Assembly: GCF_014200605.1 (NCBI RefSeq)
Contig: NZ_JACHCE010000007.1
Coordinates: 1-64,000, forward strand
Direction: 5' to 3'
DNA length: 64,000 nt
Source of the DNA: Pedobacter cryoconitis
GTDB lineage: Bacteria; Bacteroidota; Bacteroidia; Sphingobacteriales; Sphingobacteriaceae
The notes beneath the pieces are model-generated. The model saw only the letters and a program-made list of their open reading frames with translations. It was not told where the DNA came from and did no database searches. Positions 60,890 to 64,000 of the stretch are shown here, in pieces. Numbering within the stretch: position 1 is the first letter of the stretch; every line of letters begins with the position of its first letter. The translations under genes and the position numbers were made by a program.

Positions 60890-61454
60890 TTTCTATATCG
60901 TATTTATCCAAAAGCCCGGCTATACCGGCCATAGAGAATTTTGCTTTTTTTATCCTGTTTAATTCAGGGTCAATAGAATAATTATAGGCGGTTAGAAAGT
61001 CAGTTTTTTCAAGTATGGTATTTTCAAAAGTTGTTCTGAAAAGATCGCAATTGTCAAAAACAGAATTGCTTAAGTCAGTTTCTGTGAAGTCTGCCTGATG
61101 AATTTTAGCATCTTTGAAAGAAGTCTTTTTCAGTTTGGCCTGGTAAAAAGAGCAATGATCCAGTATGCAATTGTCGAATGAGACTGCAAAGCCAAATTCA
61201 TTACAACTTTCAAAGGATAAGCCCAGCATTTTACTGTTCTTGAATTTAACTTCTCTTAAAGCAGTCTTTGTTAGTTTAGCTAAACTTAAGTTACAAGCTG
61301 AAAATTCGCATTCCAGAAACACAAATCCTGAAAGATCAGTATTTGAAAAATCGCAATTTTTGAAATTACAGTATTCATATTCTGCCTTTTTTAAAGGGTC
61401 TTTCGTGAAATCTATCTTGTCAAATGTTTCTTCTTCTATAATTGCATGTGCCAT
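60879..61454 (-). CDS. pentapeptide-repeat protein, Qnr-like
   Basis: 191 residues from ATG 61454; the longer frame to 61532 overlaps dinB and is unlikely. Repeats of the A/F-x-x-x-x kind run through most of it: CNFKNCDFSNTDLSGFVFLECEF, FKNSKMLGLSFESC, FDNCILDHCSFYQAKL, FTETDLSNSVFDNCDLFRTTFE. These build a right-handed quadrilateral helix. The C-terminal MAGIAGLLDKYDIEI helix resembles the end of Qnr-type DNA-gyrase-protecting proteins, but resistance cannot be assumed. It lies 19 bp downstream of dinB on the same strand, so they are probably co-transcribed. Confidence 0.85.
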   Translation of the reverse strand: MAHAIIEEETFDKIDFTKDPLKKAEYEYCNFKNCDFSNTDLSGFVFLECEFSACNLSLAKLTKTALREVKFKNSKMLGLSFESCNEFGFAVSFDNCILDHCSFYQAKLKKTSFKDAKIHQADFTETDLSNSVFDNCDLFRTTFENTILEKTDFLTAYNYSIDPELNRIKKAKFSMAGIAGLLDKYDIEIKG

Positions 61455-61473
61455 GGCGCAAATTAAAGAATTA

Positions 61474-62577
61474 TTAAAATAATTCCATCTGATCAGGATC
61501 AACAAATTTGCCTGAAGAGATCTGAGTCCCAAAATTACTTAGCGTAATGCCAAGTAAACGAATTTTTCGCTCTTCTGTTCCGACTTTTAAAAGCAGTTCT
61601 TTGGCGGCTGTAACAATGGAAGCATAATCTGCTACCGGATTTGGAAAGGACTGGTTTCTTGTCAATTGTTTAAAATCATCAAATTTGATTTTAAGCGTCA
61701 CTGTCTTTCCTTTTAACCTGCTTTTTTCTAGTCTCTCTGCCAATTTTTCTGCAATTTGCTCCAGTTCGGCAAACAATTCTTCTGTAGAGATCAGATCTTT
61801 TCCAAAGGTATCTTCAACACTGATGGACTTACTTGGGCGATGGGGCTGTACCGGACGCTCGTCTATACCTCTGACTATTTTATAATAGAATTTTCCAGTC
61901 TTACCGAATTTACGGATCAACTCCTGTTCAGACATTTTTTTAAGATCTGAGCCATTATAGAGTCCCATCTTCTTCATTTTATCGGCTGTTACCCTGCCTA
62001 CACCAAAAAACTTTTCGACTGGTAGCTTTTCCATGAAAGCATTGATCTTTGAAGGCCCTATAAAAGTTAATCCATCAGGTTTATTCATATCTGAAGCGAT
62101 CTTAGCTACAAACTTATTACTGGACACACCTGCAGAAGCAGATAGATTCAGCTCATTGCGGATAGCATCTTTAATTTGTTTGGCTATTTCAAGTGCAGAA
62201 CCTATATTCAGTTTATCAGTGGTGACATCAAGATAAGCTTCGTCTAAAGAAAGGGGCTCTATCAGATCTGTATAACGCCCGAATATTTCTCTGATACTAA
62301 CGGAAACGCTTTTATAAGCATCAAATCTTGGTCTTACAAATATAGCATGGGGGCAGAGCTGAATAGCTTTATGAGAAGACATAGCCGAATGTATACCAAA
62401 TTCACGGGCTTCATAACTTGCTGTAGCTACTACACCACGGCCATCAGGAGAGCCGCCAACTACGATTGGTTTACCTCTGTACTCAGGAAAATCACGCTGT
62501 TCTACGGTTGCATAAAATGCATCCATATCTATGTGAATAATTTTTCGCTGAATGGTTTTTTCGGTATTAACTGACAT
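61474..62577 (-). CDS. dinB: DNA polymerase IV (Y-family)
   Basis: 367 residues. Catalytic motif one is IIHIDMDAFYATVEQRD (Asp), the steric gate region is PIVVGG and the second acidic pair is in LSLDEAYLDVT. SASAGVSSNKFVAKIASDM and FFGVGRVTADKMKKMG are the helix-hairpin thumb parts, and VEDTFGKDL begins the little finger. Error-prone lesion bypass in the cytosol. It may lack a C-terminal beta-clamp motif; the end EQMELF-like tail (DPDQMELF) resembles the clamp-binding Q-x-x-L-F peptide, so it is probably complete. No LexA-type box is visible. Confidence 0.93.
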   Translation of the reverse strand: MSVNTEKTIQRKIIHIDMDAFYATVEQRDFPEYRGKPIVVGGSPDGRGVVATASYEAREFGIHSAMSSHKAIQLCPHAIFVRPRFDAYKSVSVSIREIFGRYTDLIEPLSLDEAYLDVTTDKLNIGSALEIAKQIKDAIRNELNLSASAGVSSNKFVAKIASDMNKPDGLTFIGPSKINAFMEKLPVEKFFGVGRVTADKMKKMGLYNGSDLKKMSEQELIRKFGKTGKFYYKIVRGIDERPVQPHRPSKSISVEDTFGKDLISTEELFAELEQIAEKLAERLEKSRLKGKTVTLKIKFDDFKQLTRNQSFPNPVADYASIVTAAKELLLKVGTEERKIRLLGITLSNFGTQISSGKFVDPDQMELF

Positions 62578-62636
62578 CCTGATTTATGGTTATACAAATC
62601 TCCCCATTATCTCCGGTTTTTTTGTCAAATTCTCCT

Positions 62637-62644
62637 TATATTTG
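62637..62644 (+). promoter_or_regulatory. -7 element upstream of the GH18 gene
   Basis: TATATTTG fits TAnnTTTG; the expected TTTG at 19 bp upstream is absent. It would give a leader of about 100 nt to ATG 62749. Confidence 0.3.
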
Positions 62645-62748
62645 AACAATATTAAGATTTTTTTAATTATTGCTCTTTTAATATTTCCTGCTGCTTCAGG
62701 CAGAAAAGGCTATAGTTTAATCTTGAATGCTAATTATTTATTCCACAA

Positions 62749-64000
62749 ATGCCCGAAAAACAGATTTTTCAGACCACAAAGAAAAGTAGATGGATTACTT
62801 TTCAATGGGTTACCAGAATGCTTTTTATAGTGTTCATTATTGCTTCCGCGTGCGTAGCCTATACGCTGCTTTCTAATCATTATCCAAATTTGCCCATTAT
62901 CAATAGTACGGCTACTTTAAGCAAGAAACAGATTGAGGACATTAAAAAATCAAAAACATATTCAGATTTTAAAATTTCTAAAAAGAAATTGCTGCATATA
63001 CAAGAACACCAGAAAATAAACCGGCTTAAACACCCGAATAATAAAGCCAGGATCAATGCCGGTTTTTATGTTAACTGGGATCCGCAATCGCTGACCGATT
63101 TAAAAGACAATATCAAACATCTTGATATGGTGGTTACGGAGTCCTTTTTTATTAAGAATGGTGCGGATACATTAATTGATCAGGTGAATGTAGAGGCGAT
63201 GAAAGTGATCAATAAGCATAAAAAGGTAGCCATTGCTATGGTTTCGAACTTTAGTGTAGATCGTTTTGATGGTAATGCTATTCATAAGCTGTTGCAGAAT
63301 AAGTCTTTACAGAACAGGTTTATTGATAACCTGATCAAATCTTTAAAGAAATACGGATTTCATGGCGTAAATATTGATTTTGAAGAGATCAAAGAGAAGT
63401 CTGATGCACCACTTGCTGCATTTCAGAAAAATCTGTATGAGAAACTCCATGCACAGAATATGATTGTTACGCAGGATATTTCTCCTGAAAATGATGATTA
63501 TAACTTACCATTACTGGAGAAATATAATGACTATGTTTTCGTGATGGCTTATGATCAGCATAGTGAAAACAGTAATGCGGGTGATGTTTCTCACCAGCAA
63601 TGGGTAGAAGAGCAACTGGATAAAATCTGTCAAAAGATATCTTCTGAAAAAGTTATCCTGGCACTGGCTTGTTATGGTTATGACTGGCCGGATAAAGACG
63701 TAGGTAAAAATGTAACCTATCAACAGGCCATTGCCAATGCAAACAGGTATGGTGGCAAGATCAAATACGATCCTGTTTCAGCAAATCTTAATTATAACTA
63801 TACGGATGAATCGGGTTTACATCACCAGGTGTTTTTTACTGACGCAGCTACCAATTTTAACCTGATCAGAAAGGCTGACGACTGGGATGTTGCTGGTATA
63901 GCCATCTGGCGTATGGGAGCTGAAGATCCAAGATTATGGAGTTTCATTTCTAAGGATCTGAGTATTGATTCGGTAAGGAAAAGTGGAGTGGATTTAAAAA
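62749..64000 (+). CDS. GH18-domain N-terminus of a large envelope polysaccharide protein (partial)
   Basis: The frame opens at ATG 62749 and runs off the window (417 codons visible). It starts with a cytosolic stretch and one membrane helix (MLFIVFIIASACVAYTLL), so the body is outside. The visible part is a GH18-like barrel: INAGFYVNWDPQSLTDLKDNI, LDMVVTESFF, VAIAMVSNFSV, FHGVNIDFEEIKEK (the catalytic D-x-x-D-x-D-x-E, with only the last Asp and Glu kept), YVFVMAYDQHSE, VILALACYGYDW and WDVAGIAIWRMG at the last strand. In relatives this domain is followed by a NodB deacetylase and a GT2 glycosyltransferase, giving about 1100 residues. Whether that holds here cannot be seen. Confidence 0.8.
   Translation, partial: MPEKQIFQTTKKSRWITFQWVTRMLFIVFIIASACVAYTLLSNHYPNLPIINSTATLSKKQIEDIKKSKTYSDFKISKKKLLHIQEHQKINRLKHPNNKARINAGFYVNWDPQSLTDLKDNIKHLDMVVTESFFIKNGADTLIDQVNVEAMKVINKHKKVAIAMVSNFSVDRFDGNAIHKLLQNKSLQNRFIDNLIKSLKKYGFHGVNIDFEEIKEKSDAPLAAFQKNLYEKLHAQNMIVTQDISPENDDYNLPLLEKYNDYVFVMAYDQHSENSNAGDVSHQQWVEEQLDKICQKISSEKVILALACYGYDWPDKDVGKNVTYQQAIANANRYGGKIKYDPVSANLNYNYTDESGLHHQVFFTDAATNFNLIRKADDWDVAGIAIWRMGAEDPRLWSFISKDLSIDSVRKSGVDLK

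Noticed and set aside
62552..62830. 92-codon plus-strand frame across the dinB start and the GH18 start
   Set aside because: It overlaps the 5' ends of two strong genes and shows no family pattern.
1..64000. rRNA, tRNA, IS elements, prophage or replication origin
   Set aside because: No conserved rRNA segment, tRNA cloverleaf, transposase, phage structural block or DnaA-box cluster was seen on reading both strands.

Overview
The window is chromosomal DNA from an AT-rich Bacteroidota, most likely a Sphingobacteriaceae (Pedobacter-like). The signs are two large TonB-dependent receptors with N-terminal carboxypeptidase-like domains, many lipoproteins with SCKK-type lipoboxes, Bacteroidetes-type promoters (TTTG, about 19 bp, TAnnTTTG), AraC regulators with divergent N-terminal domains, and a GH18-type N-terminus of a large envelope polysaccharide protein at the right edge. 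The species assignment is inference; I see no rRNA, tRNA, IS element or CRISPR array.

Region 1 (1-7.7 kb) is a patchwork of small accessory genes and decayed ones: a RhuM-family gene cut off mid-protein, an AraC regulator with an in-frame amber codon just before its last conserved motif, a multiply frameshifted and internally deleted aldehyde dehydrogenase, and several unassigned coding scraps. Intact genes include a GNAT, two SDR-type oxidoreductases, a DoxX protein, a second AraC regulator and a CoiA-like/DUF6122-like pair.

Region 2 (8.1-15.9 kb) is a tight five-gene operon: imelysin lipoprotein, di-heme oxidoreductase, second imelysin, HTTM membrane protein, TonB receptor. It looks like an envelope metal (probably iron) acquisition and redox module. 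A C-terminal scrap of a tail-fibre-like protein follows it.

Region 3 (16.4-27.5 kb) holds small regulatory and stress units: a DGPF/YCII protein with an ECF42-type sigma factor and a DoxX-like protein, a WYL regulator with an alpha/beta hydrolase and a Tet-type MFS pump, tandem VOC proteins, a Crp-like regulator, GNATs, an AraC regulator and aquaporin Z. It also contains a conspicuous nested palindrome and an AraC remnant.

Region 4 (27.5-35.9 kb) is a co-directional run: modABC, methionine aminopeptidase, then mprF, a two-domain VirJ/AcvB-like protein and anmK. The mprF-VirJ pair mirrors the lpiA-acvB pair of alphaproteobacteria and suggests control of aminoacylated phosphatidylglycerol.

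Region 5 (35.9-47.3 kb) is mostly housekeeping and signalling: PI-PLC-like protein, outer-membrane barrel, NDH-2, a two-component system, class III aminotransferase, orphan receiver, cardiolipin synthase, a DUF3606 protein and a TPR/membrane/HTH regulator.

Region 6 (47.4-56.0 kb) is a phosphate-scavenging operon: TonB receptor, beta-helix lipoprotein, beta-propeller phytase, purple-acid-phosphatase-like enzyme, and a di-heme peroxidase with an imelysin-like N-terminal half. Phased GTATAC-like repeats lie in front. It repeats the imelysin/di-heme/TonB theme of region 2, now linked to phytate, and is my best candidate for an under-described system.

Region 7 (56-64 kb) has two near-identical astacin-type lipoproteins flanking a TetR/alpha-beta hydrolase cassette, a phytase-like esterase lipoprotein, a pentapeptide-repeat protein, DNA polymerase IV, and the start of a GH18-containing envelope protein cut by the window edge.
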